A stretch of 64,000 nt of DNA. Origin: Thalassotalea sp. 1_MG-2023. GTDB taxonomy: Bacteria; Pseudomonadota; Gammaproteobacteria; Enterobacterales; Alteromonadaceae. The stretch lies in assembly GCF_030546745.1 (NCBI RefSeq), contig NZ_JAUOPD010000015.1, positions 33,838-97,837 on the forward strand. The letters run 5' to 3'. The notes beneath the pieces were generated by a model that had not been told where the DNA came from, made no database searches, and saw only the letters and a program-made list of their open reading frames with translations. Of this stretch, positions 9,179-18,488 are shown piece by piece. The translations under genes and the position numbers were made by a program. Within the stretch, counting starts at the first letter, position 1. The number at the start of each line of letters is the position of its first letter.

Positions 9179-11530
9179 TTATTGAATGCCATCACACGAG
9201 AAGTGTTCACCAAATGGCCCACTCATTCCGATACTAGCAGTAGGTGGTGAAATATCTTCATCATTCACATCATCTGCTGAATTAGGCAAGGTATAAGTTG
9301 TCATAACATGACTTTCTGTACCTGAAACTTTTGCTGAGACAATTAAATTAATATCGACCCAACTGCCATAACTTTGTGCATACACTAAATCAATTAGCAC
9401 CTTACCTTCACTATCAGTTACCGCTTCAACAGGTACTGTATTATCATCTTCAACTGTTACAGTTAGCAGTGAAGAAATCACATTACCTGGGGTTAATGTG
9501 CCGCTATTGTTGGTGTCTTCACCTGGGTCAAGTATGCCATCTAAATTAATATCTTCATTATTACAACGTATTGGCGGCGTATCTTGTAAGAACGTGGCGG
9601 TATCTCTGTCATGTGCGCTTGCAGCATGTGCAGCGCCAGACTCACCTGCGGTTGTCCAAACTTGGAATTCACCACCCACGTAAAATGGTACCCAACGGCC
9701 TTTATAATAAGCATCGGGCACTGAAGATACTGTCACTTTTTGACCTACTACAGGATTTGAGTCAGCATCAGTAACGAAGGCGACAAAACGTTTAGTATAC
9801 GTTGTCTCATTATCTTCTATTTCGTTACCTGTACCAACAGCAATAAACAGTTCTCTGTCTGCAACGGTCATAGTTACCGTATCAGTCACCGTTGGTTGAT
9901 CTTTAACCGTAGCACTAATTTCAATACCATCTTGGGCCGACACCGTATTTGAAGTATATACGGTTGAAGCACTACCGTTACTATCAGTCACCGCCTCAGC
10001 TGGGAAAATACTGCCACCAGTTACATCACTTAAGTTAAAGACAATAGTTTTATTTTTAACTAAGTTACCGTTAGCATCTCTTGCCACCACGGAAATAGTC
10101 GAGGTTTGCCCGTCAGGCCCTATTGAATTCGGCGAAGCTTGAGCGACAATTCGTTCAACGGTTTCAGCGATAAATTCAAACTCAAGTTGATTAGAAATTT
10201 CAACGCTGTCATCTGTTCCAGTAAAGGTGACAATTGCCTTGCCTGCATCACTTGATGTTAACGAAGCAGAAACTTGTCCATTAGCAATAACACCTGATGA
10301 TGAAGCTAAACTACCGCGGGTTGTTGAAAATTCTACTTTAGTACCATCAGCCACTGGCGAACCAGAGCGATTCCAATCAAGTGTCACCGTTGCCGTATCT
10401 GATAATAAAACGTCAGGAGTACTTGTGCCCGTAGAAGGATTGATTATTTGGCCATCACCATTATTGAACCGAGTAAAAGTAAAAGAATCGGCCTGCACAG
10501 AAACACTTTTAGAGGCTGTAGCACCTAGGGCCGTTGCTACAATTGCATTAGTACCACCGGTTCTACCAGTTACATTAACAAACGCTTTCCCCTGTGCGTC
10601 AGTAGTGACACTTGCTGGAAACTCTAATGATGCTATACCACCCGTTGGTGTATTGGCTAACGATAACGCAACTTCAACATCAGCTACACCACGGCTATCA
10701 GAATCAAGTACGTTAATACTAAACGAACTTGCATCATCCAACGCTAAAGAAGCTGAGCCTGTTAATTGAACCTCTGTACCAACAACATATACATTGACAT
10801 CATCACTGATGTCGCCATTACTCGCAGTAACCACAATCGTTCTATTTTCAGGATTACCTACCGTGGTTAATATAGCCGTCGCTTGACCATTAGCGTTCGT
10901 GGTTGAACTTGGTACGCCATCCTCAGAATTAGACACAAGTATTGAGCCTGAAGGTTGTGAAACAAAAGAGATATCAATACCAGAAAGTAACACATTATTA
11001 CTATTCTTGGCGATTGCCGTTAATAACACCCCTTGGGCACCACTCGATGATATCTGTTGATTGCTGGCATAAAGTAAAATTTCATTCACTGTCGGGCCAG
11101 TCACAACATTACCATCACCGGCACTGTTAAAGCCTATTGCCTCTGACTCTTCACCCGAAGCTAACGAGGCTGTAATTTCACCACCCCCTTCACTTGTACC
11201 TGCATATAAGGTAACTTTGGCAACCCCATCACTGTTAGTAGCGCTTGCTCCATTATTTTCAAAATAAGCAATATTGGTATCGTTAACTGATAAATCGAAA
11301 GTCACTAGCTTATTGGTCACAGGACTATTGCCTTGCATTACCGTAGCGATCACATCCACAGGTGAGTCTTTTGACACCTCTTCTGTGCTTGATAAGCTTA
11401 GTGAAATAGTGATTGGATCAGGCGTAGTTGGATCAGAGGAGCCTTCTTGGCTAAGTCCCCCATCTCCACCACCACAGCCAATTAAAGCCATGCAACTAAT
11501 GATATAAAAGAGGGTTCTCATTACTGCCAT
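9179..11530 (-). CDS. lipoprotein with tandem bacterial Ig-like (Big-1/invasin type) domains
   Basis: A 783-residue predicted lipoprotein: a short hydrophobic signal ending in lipobox ALIGC, with the lipidated Cys at residue 19 and a GGG spacer. The rest is a chain of about five to six beta-rich repeats with invasin/intimin Big-1 signatures (VTDSNGSAS, TTNANGQAT, VTTDAQGKAFV, NKTIVFNLS). Near residues 660-690, inside the last third, sits a pair of EF-hand-like calcium loops (DINLDGILDPGED, then DTNNSGTLTPG). It probably sits on the outer membrane as an adhesin or surface-spacer protein. An AGGGAG ribosome site fits the ATG at 11530 better than the second ATG at 11521. Confidence 0.8.
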   Translation of the reverse strand: MAVMRTLFYIISCMALIGCGGGDGGLSQEGSSDPTTPDPITISLSLSSTEEVSKDSPVDVIATVMQGNSPVTNKLVTFDLSVNDTNIAYFENNGASATNSDGVAKVTLYAGTSEGGGEITASLASGEESEAIGFNSAGDGNVVTGPTVNEILLYASNQQISSSGAQGVLLTAIAKNSNNVLLSGIDISFVSQPSGSILVSNSEDGVPSSTTNANGQATAILTTVGNPENRTIVVTASNGDISDDVNVYVVGTEVQLTGSASLALDDASSFSINVLDSDSRGVADVEVALSLANTPTGGIASLEFPASVTTDAQGKAFVNVTGRTGGTNAIVATALGATASKSVSVQADSFTFTRFNNGDGQIINPSTGTSTPDVLLSDTATVTLDWNRSGSPVADGTKVEFSTTRGSLASSSGVIANGQVSASLTSSDAGKAIVTFTGTDDSVEISNQLEFEFIAETVERIVAQASPNSIGPDGQTSTISVVARDANGNLVKNKTIVFNLSDVTGGSIFPAEAVTDSNGSASTVYTSNTVSAQDGIEISATVKDQPTVTDTVTMTVADRELFIAVGTGNEIEDNETTYTKRFVAFVTDADSNPVVGQKVTVSSVPDAYYKGRWVPFYVGGEFQVWTTAGESGAAHAASAHDRDTATFLQDTPPIRCNNEDINLDGILDPGEDTNNSGTLTPGNVISSLLTVTVEDDNTVPVEAVTDSEGKVLIDLVYAQSYGSWVDINLIVSAKVSGTESHVMTTYTLPNSADDVNDEDISPPTASIGMSGPFGEHFSCDGIQ

Positions 11531-11698
11531 ACAAGCATCTCCCTGATGTTGTGTTAATTAGGTAACAGTTTAATACTAACCGAAAAAAAAGAAAAAGGTC
11601 ACTAACTTATTTAAAAAATCTTAACACTAGGTTTTTTAAAACGCCATTAACTGATACTCTTTACGAAAAATATAACTCCTCACCCAAAAAATATTATT

Positions 11699-13039
11699 AT
11701 GACAACAACTAAAAAACCTTTTGGATTAACAGCGCGTATCGTCATCGGTATGACGCTAGGCATAACTGTAGGCCTTATTCTTCAACTACTTATGGGCAAG
11801 TCTGGAGATTTCACCTTAGACTTAGCCTTATTTGAGTTTTCATTTAAAGCATTTTTCGTTGATGGTATCTTTGAAATTGGCGGTCAAATTTTCATCGCAA
11901 GTTTAAAAATGTTAGTCGTTCCTCTCGTCTTTGTTTCATTAATTTGTGGTACTTGCTCGTTACAAGATACAACAAAATTAGGCCGAATTGGCGGTAAAGC
12001 CATTAGCTTATATATGGTTACAACAGCTATTGCTATTAGTTTTGCCATGTTCATGGCTTTTGTTGTAGCGCCAGGTGAAGGCGTAAACATGACAACTAAC
12101 ACAACTTTTGAAGCAAAAGAAGCGCCGAGTTTAGCGCAAGTGTTTATTCAGATGTTTCCGACGAATCCCTTTGCGGCATTCGCGCAAGGCAATATGTTAC
12201 AAGTGATAATTTTTGCACTACTTTTTGGTATTGCCATTGCGTTATCTGGAGAAACAGGTAGCCGCGTAGCCAAAATGTTTGAAGATTTAAATGTTGTTAT
12301 TATGCGTTTAGTCACCATTTTAATGAACCTAGCCCCTTATGGCGTATTTTGTTTGCTGGCTAAACTGTTTGCTACCATGGATTTTAGTGTTTTCTTAAAT
12401 ATTTTCGCCTACTTCATGGTTGTATTCGTGGTATTAATTCTTCACGGCACGGTAACATATTCAGTATTATTAAAAGTATTAACAGGCCTCAACCCACTAA
12501 CGTTTTTAAAGAAAATGCGAGATGCAATGTTATTTGCCTTCTCCACTTCAAGCAGTAATGCCACTATTCCAGTAACCATGGAAACGGCGACGAAAAAGAT
12601 TGGCGCTAATAACGCAATTTCGTCATTTACAGTGCCTCTAGGCGCTACGATAAACATGGATGGCACAGCAATTATGCAAGGTGTGGCAACCGTATTCATT
12701 GCACAAGTGTTTAACGTTGAGCTGACAATTGCTGACTTTTTAATGGTAATACTTACCGCAACATTGGCATCAATTGGTACAGCAGGAGTCCCTGGTGTTG
12801 GGTTGATCATGTTAGCCATGGTACTTGAACAAGTTGGATTACCGGTTGAAGGTATCGCGTTAATTATAGGCGTAGATCGTCTCTTAGACATGACACGTAC
12901 TGCAGTAAATGTTACTGGCGACTGTATGGTAACCACAGTTGTGGCTAAATCTGAAGGCCAACTAGACCAATCAGTGTTTGAGAACGAAAATGCAGGTCGA
13001 AAAATTGAAGAAATCGACTTTCATCACTTAAAACAATAA
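11699..13039 (+). CDS. dicarboxylate/amino acid:cation symporter (DAACS family)
   Basis: A 446-residue inner-membrane symporter of the GltP/DctA family. It has the serine-rich re-entrant motif STSSSNATIPVT, the second hairpin region containing PLGATINMDGTA, and the C-terminal transport helix with MTRTAVNVTGDCM; the Asn and Asp there coordinate substrate and cation in this family. About eight membrane helices are visible. It takes up Glu/Asp or C4-dicarboxylates with Na+ or H+; the exact substrate is not resolvable. It is monocistronic, with its 3' end next to a long perfect hairpin. Confidence 0.92.
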   Translation: MTTTKKPFGLTARIVIGMTLGITVGLILQLLMGKSGDFTLDLALFEFSFKAFFVDGIFEIGGQIFIASLKMLVVPLVFVSLICGTCSLQDTTKLGRIGGKAISLYMVTTAIAISFAMFMAFVVAPGEGVNMTTNTTFEAKEAPSLAQVFIQMFPTNPFAAFAQGNMLQVIIFALLFGIAIALSGETGSRVAKMFEDLNVVIMRLVTILMNLAPYGVFCLLAKLFATMDFSVFLNIFAYFMVVFVVLILHGTVTYSVLLKVLTGLNPLTFLKKMRDAMLFAFSTSSSNATIPVTMETATKKIGANNAISSFTVPLGATINMDGTAIMQGVATVFIAQVFNVELTIADFLMVILTATLASIGTAGVPGVGLIMLAMVLEQVGLPVEGIALIIGVDRLLDMTRTAVNVTGDCMVTTVVAKSEGQLDQSVFENENAGRKIEEIDFHHLKQ

Positions 13040-13051
13040 AAAGAATATTAT

Positions 13052-13105
13052 AAAGGGGTCAGGTACAATTAAATTCATTAACATTTAATTGTACCTGACC
13101 CCTTT
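13052..13105. repeat. 23-bp perfect inverted repeat (GGGGTCAG-type palindrome)
   Basis: Arms 13052-13074 and 13083-13105 are perfectly complementary over 23 bp with an 8-base loop. The arm carries AAAGGGGTCAGGTAC, a motif style often seen beside REP-associated (RAYT/IS200-like) transposases in gammaproteobacteria. It sits between two convergent genes and touches the tpm stop codon. It may act as a bidirectional terminator (short A- and T-runs at the ends), but the stem is far longer and more perfect than a normal terminator, which suggests a recently spread REP-like unit. No transposase is nearby. Confidence 0.75.
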
Positions 13106-13107
13106 TA

Positions 13108-13794
13108 TTAGTTTTGGGTGATTAAATAAAGCTTTTCTACTAAGTGGCTGACATTAAACATTCGCTGAGCAAAGCGTTTATCAGGCAAACTTTCCGCATG
13201 CAAACAAGTCACATTATAACCTGAGAAAAACTCTGATATTGTCAGTTCATCAACAGGGAAAGGTGGACCCGACATCTCATTAGCAGGAAACTCTAATGTT
13301 AATAAAAATAATTTGGTCTGAGGCTTTATGAAACGTTGAAGCTGATGAATATAAGCCTGTTGCATAGACTCAGGTAATGCAATTAATGCAGCTCTGTCAT
13401 ATATCCAATCAAACTCACCCACTAGTTCTGTGGTTAACGAGAAGAAGTCACCTTGCCATAAAGTGATATTTTCATGTTGATACACATAAAAATCGCCTAC
13501 ACGTTGTGAATTTACGTTAATCTCTTTTTCTTTGAAAAAATCTTGGCAAGCAATTTTACTTAATTCTGAGCCTACCACATTAGCGTATTCAGCAAACCAG
13601 ATCATATCATCTGATTTACCAGATAAAGGCACTAAAACTCGTTTAATAGGCACGAAACTCGCGGGTTGTTTTGTTGAACATTCATCCTTTAACAGTTCAG
13701 GCAATATGACCCGTTCAAGTAAAGGATGATAGTCTAATTGATGAAATCCTAGGGTATTACGTTCCCAGCATTTATGCCAAAAGTTTGCTTCCAT
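13108..13794 (-). CDS. tpm: thiopurine S-methyltransferase
   Basis: A 228-residue SAM-dependent methyltransferase of the TPMT family. The N-terminus MEANFWHKCWERNTLGFHQ is the family hallmark. A Rossmann-like nucleotide segment is followed by WQGDFFSL and FDWIYDRAALIALP, the usual post-II motif. Bacterial members methylate thiopurines and also selenium or tellurium compounds, which may give metalloid tolerance. Its start lies seven bases after the sohB stop region, in the same direction, so co-transcription with sohB is likely. Confidence 0.92.
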   Translation of the reverse strand: MEANFWHKCWERNTLGFHQLDYHPLLERVILPELLKDECSTKQPASFVPIKRVLVPLSGKSDDMIWFAEYANVVGSELSKIACQDFFKEKEINVNSQRVGDFYVYQHENITLWQGDFFSLTTELVGEFDWIYDRAALIALPESMQQAYIHQLQRFIKPQTKLFLLTLEFPANEMSGPPFPVDELTISEFFSGYNVTCLHAESLPDKRFAQRMFNVSHLVEKLYLITQN

Positions 13795-13801
13795 TAGTTA
13801 T

Positions 13802-14845
13802 TTAACTAGGAAAAATACGATTGTGTTGCCAAAGTTTACTAATCGTATTATCTATTGATAACGATGCAGCCTTAGATAACTTTTCTGCCAAGCCTTTTTT
13901 AACCGAATATTTTATGCCGATCACTTTACGGTTTTGATTCGCTTGATAAATGTAATCATCACTTATGATAAGTTCATCGATTAAATTCACCGTGATCGCT
14001 TTTTTACCCAACCATGTTTCTCCTGTTGCTACGCTTTCTACATCTAAAGCTGGACGATGCTCAGTAATATGCTCTTTAAATAGCGCATGCATTTCTTCAA
14101 GCTCTTCTTTAAATTTTTCACGACCTTTATCGGTATTTTCACCAAACATTGTTAAGGTACGTTTGTATTCGCCTGCTGTTAATTGCTCAAAGTCAACATC
14201 ATTTTTCTTCAAAACTTTATTAAAGTTAGGAATTTGTGCGATAACACCGATAGAACCAAGAATCGCGAATGGTGCACTAACAATTTTGTCTGCAACACAT
14301 GCCATCATATAACCACCACTCGCAGCTACTTTATCAACAGAAATCGTTAACGGTATGTTTGCTTGTTTAATTCTCGCTAGCTGTGATGCTGCTAAACCAT
14401 AACAATGTGCCATACCACCACCACTTTCTAAGGTTACTAAAACTTCATCTTGCGGTTTAGCCACCATTAGCACAGCTGTTATTTCTTCGCGTAACGCAGA
14501 AACTTCTTTCGCATCAATACTGCCTTTGAAGTCGATCACAAATAATCGAGGCTTTGTTGACTCTTCACTATCAGTCTGTGATTTTTTCGCTTCTTTTGCT
14601 TTTAATTTTGCGGTTTTTTTGTTTTGCTTTTCTTTTTCTTTTAACGCTTCTTTACTGAGTAAATGATGGGTAACTTCTTCTTCCACTTCTTTAAGTTGTT
14701 CTGAAATATCAGTAACTTCTAACTCACCCCGCTTCTGAGCTTGTTTCATCGCAGAAGCCGCAATAATGGCAACAATACCAGCGAACGCTAACACAAACGT
14801 AATGGTTTTCGCTAAAAACAATCCATAATCGTATATAAATTCCAA
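13802..14845 (-). CDS. sohB: SohB family inner-membrane serine protease (S49)
   Basis: A 347-residue protein. An N-terminal membrane segment (about 9-30) is followed by a charged Lys/Glu-rich linker (about 60-100). Then comes the S49 ClpP-like domain with the catalytic-serine block VDKVAASGGYMMA and the following ILGSIGVIAQIPN loop; the conserved FxxEHI..RP segment is also present. SohB is a signal-peptide-peptidase-like protease facing the periplasm; E. coli sohB also lies near topA and yciK. tpm follows after only a few bases. Confidence 0.92.
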   Translation of the reverse strand: MEFIYDYGLFLAKTITFVLAFAGIVAIIAASAMKQAQKRGELEVTDISEQLKEVEEEVTHHLLSKEALKEKEKQNKKTAKLKAKEAKKSQTDSEESTKPRLFVIDFKGSIDAKEVSALREEITAVLMVAKPQDEVLVTLESGGGMAHCYGLAASQLARIKQANIPLTISVDKVAASGGYMMACVADKIVSAPFAILGSIGVIAQIPNFNKVLKKNDVDFEQLTAGEYKRTLTMFGENTDKGREKFKEELEEMHALFKEHITEHRPALDVESVATGETWLGKKAITVNLIDELIISDDYIYQANQNRKVIGIKYSVKKGLAEKLSKAASLSIDNTISKLWQHNRIFPS

Positions 14846-14899
14846 AGGATACTCCCTATATATGGTTCTTCTATCATGTAAATGGGGATAATATTCAAT

Positions 14900-14936
14900 A
14901 AAAAAAGCCCCAACACAATACGTTGAGGCTTTTTTG
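14900..14936 (-). terminator. rho-independent terminator
   Basis: On the minus strand, GCCTCAAC pairs with GTTGGGGC (one mismatch) around a seven-base loop and is followed by seven T. It sits just after the lipase gene and before sohB, so it separates the two transcription units. Confidence 0.75.
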
Positions 14937-14955
14937 AATAATGTAAAGGGTAGTA

Positions 14956-17358
14956 TTATTTCACAAGTTCAGTGTTTTCAACCTGAATCATTTGACCTTT
15001 ACTTAAAATGAAGCTAATCAGTTGCCTTTGCATTTCAGTCATCACAGCAGCACTTTTTTCTTCATCTGGTGATGCTGCATTAGCTCTTGGGTCTAATAAT
15101 GAACCATGGTGTCCATATAGAAACCTTACAGCACCTGACCCTTGAGTTGTTTCATTAACCCCTGGCAATCCTAGTAATGCAATTGCAGGTTCAGTACCGC
15201 CTAATGGTGTAAACGGTGCTGTATTCGTTACCACTTGATCGGGCAAGTTATCCATACCATTACCGACAATTTCAAATAATAAAGTAGGCGTACCTGTAGC
15301 TGCTAACTGTTGCACAAAGTTCACCGGGTCACCTGAGTCTGTAACTGTTTGCGCTATTAAAGTAAATTGCGCAAATACGGCGTCAAGCTCAGCTTGTTGA
15401 GCAGCTGTTAAGCCCGCATAAAACTGTTCATAGGTTGCCGTTAATTGTTCTTGGGTATAGCCAGTAGGGAAACTCATATCAACGAAGTTTTTAAAGTCTT
15501 CCGATGCACTATACGCTAAGTTTGATTTTGCTAAACCTTCAAATGCTGGTGATTCAATACCAAAGTTAGCTAACATTAAACCAGGCATCGCCAAAATATT
15601 TGAAGTAATATTTAACAAAGGATCAAACGTCGGTGCTAAAGGTGTATTTGCTAACGTCACCGCATTAATTCCGTAAATAGCACCAAGAGAATGCCCAAGA
15701 AAATGCACTTCATTACTGTTAATGTTTATCGCATTACCATTACTGTCTACACCACCAAAGAAGTTCAGCCCTAAGCGAACGCCCAGTAGGTCAATGGCAC
15801 TTTGACGAGTATTATCACGCATCGTTAACATGCTACCTAAGTTCATATAATGTAGCGCACTGACGGTCGTAGCGTTAATTTCATCGCCCGGTGCACCATC
15901 AAGGTTAAACCCACGAGTACCATGTATAGGGTAATCAATTGCAACAGTGGCTAAGCCGTTAACAGCTAACATACCCGTGAGGTTTAACATTACCTCTTTT
16001 TGTGTAGTGATACCGTGTTGTAATATCACAACTGGCCAACCTTCAGCAGGTTCAGTAATAGGATCCATTCCCATACTAGCCCGTACAGGGTTCACCCAAG
16101 CTAAATCAGGCGTTGTCATTTGTACTTCCAGTGGCATCATTGCATTCACTTTTGGTACAGGGTTATATTTCGTTAGGTTACGCTCAGTATCAATACCTAA
16201 ATCACGTAAACCTGGAGCTGGCAAACCGCTAGCCTGAGATATTGCCATACATTGTGCGTCAGTTGGGCTTATTGGCTCTGCAGGAATAGCCGCAGGATTT
16301 TGCGCAGCTAGGCCAGCTAACATAGCCGCTGAATCACATAAAGCTGTCCACCAAGTATTTGCCGGTGCTGTTGGGTTATCAGCTGATGGCACTCCTGAAT
16401 AGTACGGTAAAGTAATACTACCCTTCATGTAATTAGCCGCAGAATATAATGGTACAGCTTGTGGCGGTATTTGCCCTGCTAATACATCAGCAACCGACAT
16501 GCCTGTATCTGACATAGCAATTGACGGGTATATGCCCTGCTGTAAATTATTTGCCATTAAACTTTTCAAGGTAAATAGTACGTCAGTTGTTGACTGAGTA
16601 GTCATCGCCATGGTGTATATAATGTCATCGCTAGTGACACCAGCGGAAACAACCGCTTTTTCATAGCTGTTAATCACCCCTTGTAGAACAAGTTGCGATT
16701 CACTACCTAATGGTTTTTCATTGATATCTTGTCTTGCCAGCTCATAAGTTGTAGAGCCTGCAATGGCATTACCATCACTGTCTTGTAAGCTATTTGTTAA
16801 CGCAAAAACATAGGTAGTTTTACCTTTTAAAGGCTTTAACGGCACAAATGCGATCGAATTACCTGATTTTTGCGTAACAAAATCTTCTAAATAGGTTAAT
16901 TCTTTAACAACTTTACAAGCTAAGCCACGCTCAACAGCTGCGCAGTCAGCATCAGTTGTATCTCCACCCATAATTGTTTCAAAAACACGTACTGAAGACG
17001 GGTTAAAAACACTGTCGCCATCGAGCATGCGCCCCTCGGGCATATCAATATTGATCACAAATGGATTAACAGTTGACCAACCATCTAAAGCGCTGGCAGC
17101 AACAAAAGGATCAGAACCGTCTGTAGGATCTTCTACTGGAATTTCTAATGTACCATCTATCGAACCTGAGAAAATCAAATCATTTGGTACAGAAAGCCCC
17201 TCAATACCAGAGGCTGGATCAAACACGATACGTGCTGGCGTAATAACAGCAGGCGTTTCGCTTGCTACATCTTTTTTAACATCTTTAACAGTTTCGCTAT
17301 CACAGGCAGCTAAGCCAAGTGTGCTTGCAATTGCGAGACTCAGAACTAGCTTTTTCAT
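14956..17358 (-). CDS. VolA/Pla-1 type extracellular lipase/phospholipase lipoprotein
   Basis: An 800-residue lipoprotein: signal peptide with lipobox LAAC, lipidated Cys at residue 19. The second half is an alpha/beta-hydrolase with VVILQHGITTQKE for the oxyanion strand, AIDYPIHGTRG, and the nucleophile elbow FLGHSLGAIYG (GHSLG). A C-terminal segment with YGHHGSLLDP could supply the catalytic His. Architecture and length match the VolA (Vibrio surface lysophospholipase) and Pla-1/cef lipase family, which act on the outer surface to release fatty acids from lipids. It lies near fadD, which would activate such fatty acids. It has its own terminator. Confidence 0.88.
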   Translation of the reverse strand: MKKLVLSLAIASTLGLAACDSETVKDVKKDVASETPAVITPARIVFDPASGIEGLSVPNDLIFSGSIDGTLEIPVEDPTDGSDPFVAASALDGWSTVNPFVINIDMPEGRMLDGDSVFNPSSVRVFETIMGGDTTDADCAAVERGLACKVVKELTYLEDFVTQKSGNSIAFVPLKPLKGKTTYVFALTNSLQDSDGNAIAGSTTYELARQDINEKPLGSESQLVLQGVINSYEKAVVSAGVTSDDIIYTMAMTTQSTTDVLFTLKSLMANNLQQGIYPSIAMSDTGMSVADVLAGQIPPQAVPLYSAANYMKGSITLPYYSGVPSADNPTAPANTWWTALCDSAAMLAGLAAQNPAAIPAEPISPTDAQCMAISQASGLPAPGLRDLGIDTERNLTKYNPVPKVNAMMPLEVQMTTPDLAWVNPVRASMGMDPITEPAEGWPVVILQHGITTQKEVMLNLTGMLAVNGLATVAIDYPIHGTRGFNLDGAPGDEINATTVSALHYMNLGSMLTMRDNTRQSAIDLLGVRLGLNFFGGVDSNGNAININSNEVHFLGHSLGAIYGINAVTLANTPLAPTFDPLLNITSNILAMPGLMLANFGIESPAFEGLAKSNLAYSASEDFKNFVDMSFPTGYTQEQLTATYEQFYAGLTAAQQAELDAVFAQFTLIAQTVTDSGDPVNFVQQLAATGTPTLLFEIVGNGMDNLPDQVVTNTAPFTPLGGTEPAIALLGLPGVNETTQGSGAVRFLYGHHGSLLDPRANAASPDEEKSAAVMTEMQRQLISFILSKGQMIQVENTELVK

Positions 17359-17602
17359 TTTTTCTCCCCATAGACGAGTCTTTTTATAATTGTAATTAGT
17401 ACTTGTTTTTTATTATTAAGACTCAGCCAAGTTTAACAAGTTAGACCAGTTAAACTTAACTCATGAAAAGGCTTTTCGCTAGCGCTTTTTTCATAAATTC
17501 CGCATATTTTGTCAAAAGTAGGGTTGTTTGCTTAACTTTTCCTCGTCATAGGCACTGTCAATCAGTAAAATAACCTTTCATTTTCGAAATTTTATAATCA
17601 CC

Positions 17603-18340
17603 ATGTTCGACTACACGATAAAAGACAATTGCCTAATCAATAAAGTTATTTTGGTCACCGGTGCAGGCAGCGGTATTGGACGCCAAGCAGCTTTGACATA
17701 CGCTAATCTAGGCGCAACGGTTATTCTGTTAGGAAAAACCGTGAGCAAATTAGAGCAAGTTTACGATGAAATACTGGCAAATGGTGGCACAGAACCAGCA
17801 ATCATTCCTTTAGACTTAAAAGGGGCGACTCAGCAACATTATATTGATATGTCTAACACTATAGCCCAGCAATTTGGTCGGTTAGATGGTGCGTTACTTA
17901 ATGCTTCGATGTTAGGTGAGTTAACCCCATACACACATATTCATCAACAAATTTGGGATGATATTGTTCAAGTTAATATCACTGCACAGCATTTATTAGC
18001 ACAAGCATTGATCCCTACTTTATTAAAAGCAGAGAGTGCATCATTAGTATTCACAACTTCAAGTGTCGGTAGTAAAGGGCGAGCTTATTGGGGAGCTTAT
18101 AGTGTTTCTAAATTTGCCACTGAAGGGTTAACTCAAGTTATTGCAGATGAGTATGATGAAACGGGTTTACGAGTAAATGCAATTAACCCTGGCGCTACAG
18201 CTACTCCCATGAGAGCAACAGCGTATCCCGCTGAAGATCAATCTACTTTAGCTTCACCCGAGGATATTATGCCCCTGTATGTTTATTTAATGGCTGATGA
18301 GAGTCAATCAACTACTGGACAAATTATTAAAGCGCAATAA
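17603..18340 (+). CDS. yciK: YciK family SDR oxidoreductase
   Basis: A 245-residue SDR very like E. coli YciK: LVTGAGSGIGRQAA at about 18-31 binds NAD(P), LLNASMLGELTP replaces the usual NNAG, the catalytic Ser lies in TTSSVGSKGRAYWGAYSVSK, and Tyr and Lys are in YSVSK. YciK is a conserved SDR of unclear physiological substrate, located near sohB/topA in E. coli as it loosely is here. It converges on fadD with a bidirectional terminator between. Confidence 0.88.
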   Translation: MFDYTIKDNCLINKVILVTGAGSGIGRQAALTYANLGATVILLGKTVSKLEQVYDEILANGGTEPAIIPLDLKGATQQHYIDMSNTIAQQFGRLDGALLNASMLGELTPYTHIHQQIWDDIVQVNITAQHLLAQALIPTLLKAESASLVFTTSSVGSKGRAYWGAYSVSKFATEGLTQVIADEYDETGLRVNAINPGATATPMRATAYPAEDQSTLASPEDIMPLYVYLMADESQSTTGQIIKAQ

Positions 18341-18380
18341 GGGTGTGATTATTAAATAAATATCTACGCTTCGTGCAATC

Positions 18381-18409
18381 AAAAATGCCGAGCATTGCTC
18401 GGCATTTTT
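18381..18409. terminator. bidirectional rho-independent terminator
   Basis: Stem AAAAATGCCGAGC/GCTCGGCATTTTT between convergent yciK and fadD; A- and T-runs allow use in both directions. Confidence 0.88.
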
Positions 18410-18430
18410 AAATCATAAAGAATAGAACTT

Positions 18431-18486
18431 GTTTAACTTTAGAGATTAAATTTTGTTCAAACTAAACGGAAAGTTCAACAGCCCCT
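18431..18486. repeat. short inverted-repeat element, copy 1 (internally deleted)
   Basis: A 56-bp unit whose minus-strand end reads GGGGCTGTTGAACTTTCCG and whose other end reads GTTTAACTTTAGAGATTAA. The ends are imperfect inverted repeats. The segments AAATTTTGTTC, CTAAACG and AAGTTCAACAG are shared with the longer copy at 44444-44561, which has an extra core of about 60 bp. It ends two bases from the fadD stop codon. Confidence 0.6.
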
Positions 18487-18488
18487 AA

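Noticed and set aside
10227..10769. 180-codon open frame antisense to the Ig-repeat gene
   Set aside because: It mirrors the low-complexity Thr/Ser/Val codons of the real gene on the other strand; no ribosome site or family features.
12442..12936. 164-codon frame antisense to the symporter gene
   Set aside because: Shadow of a membrane-protein gene; no independent evidence.
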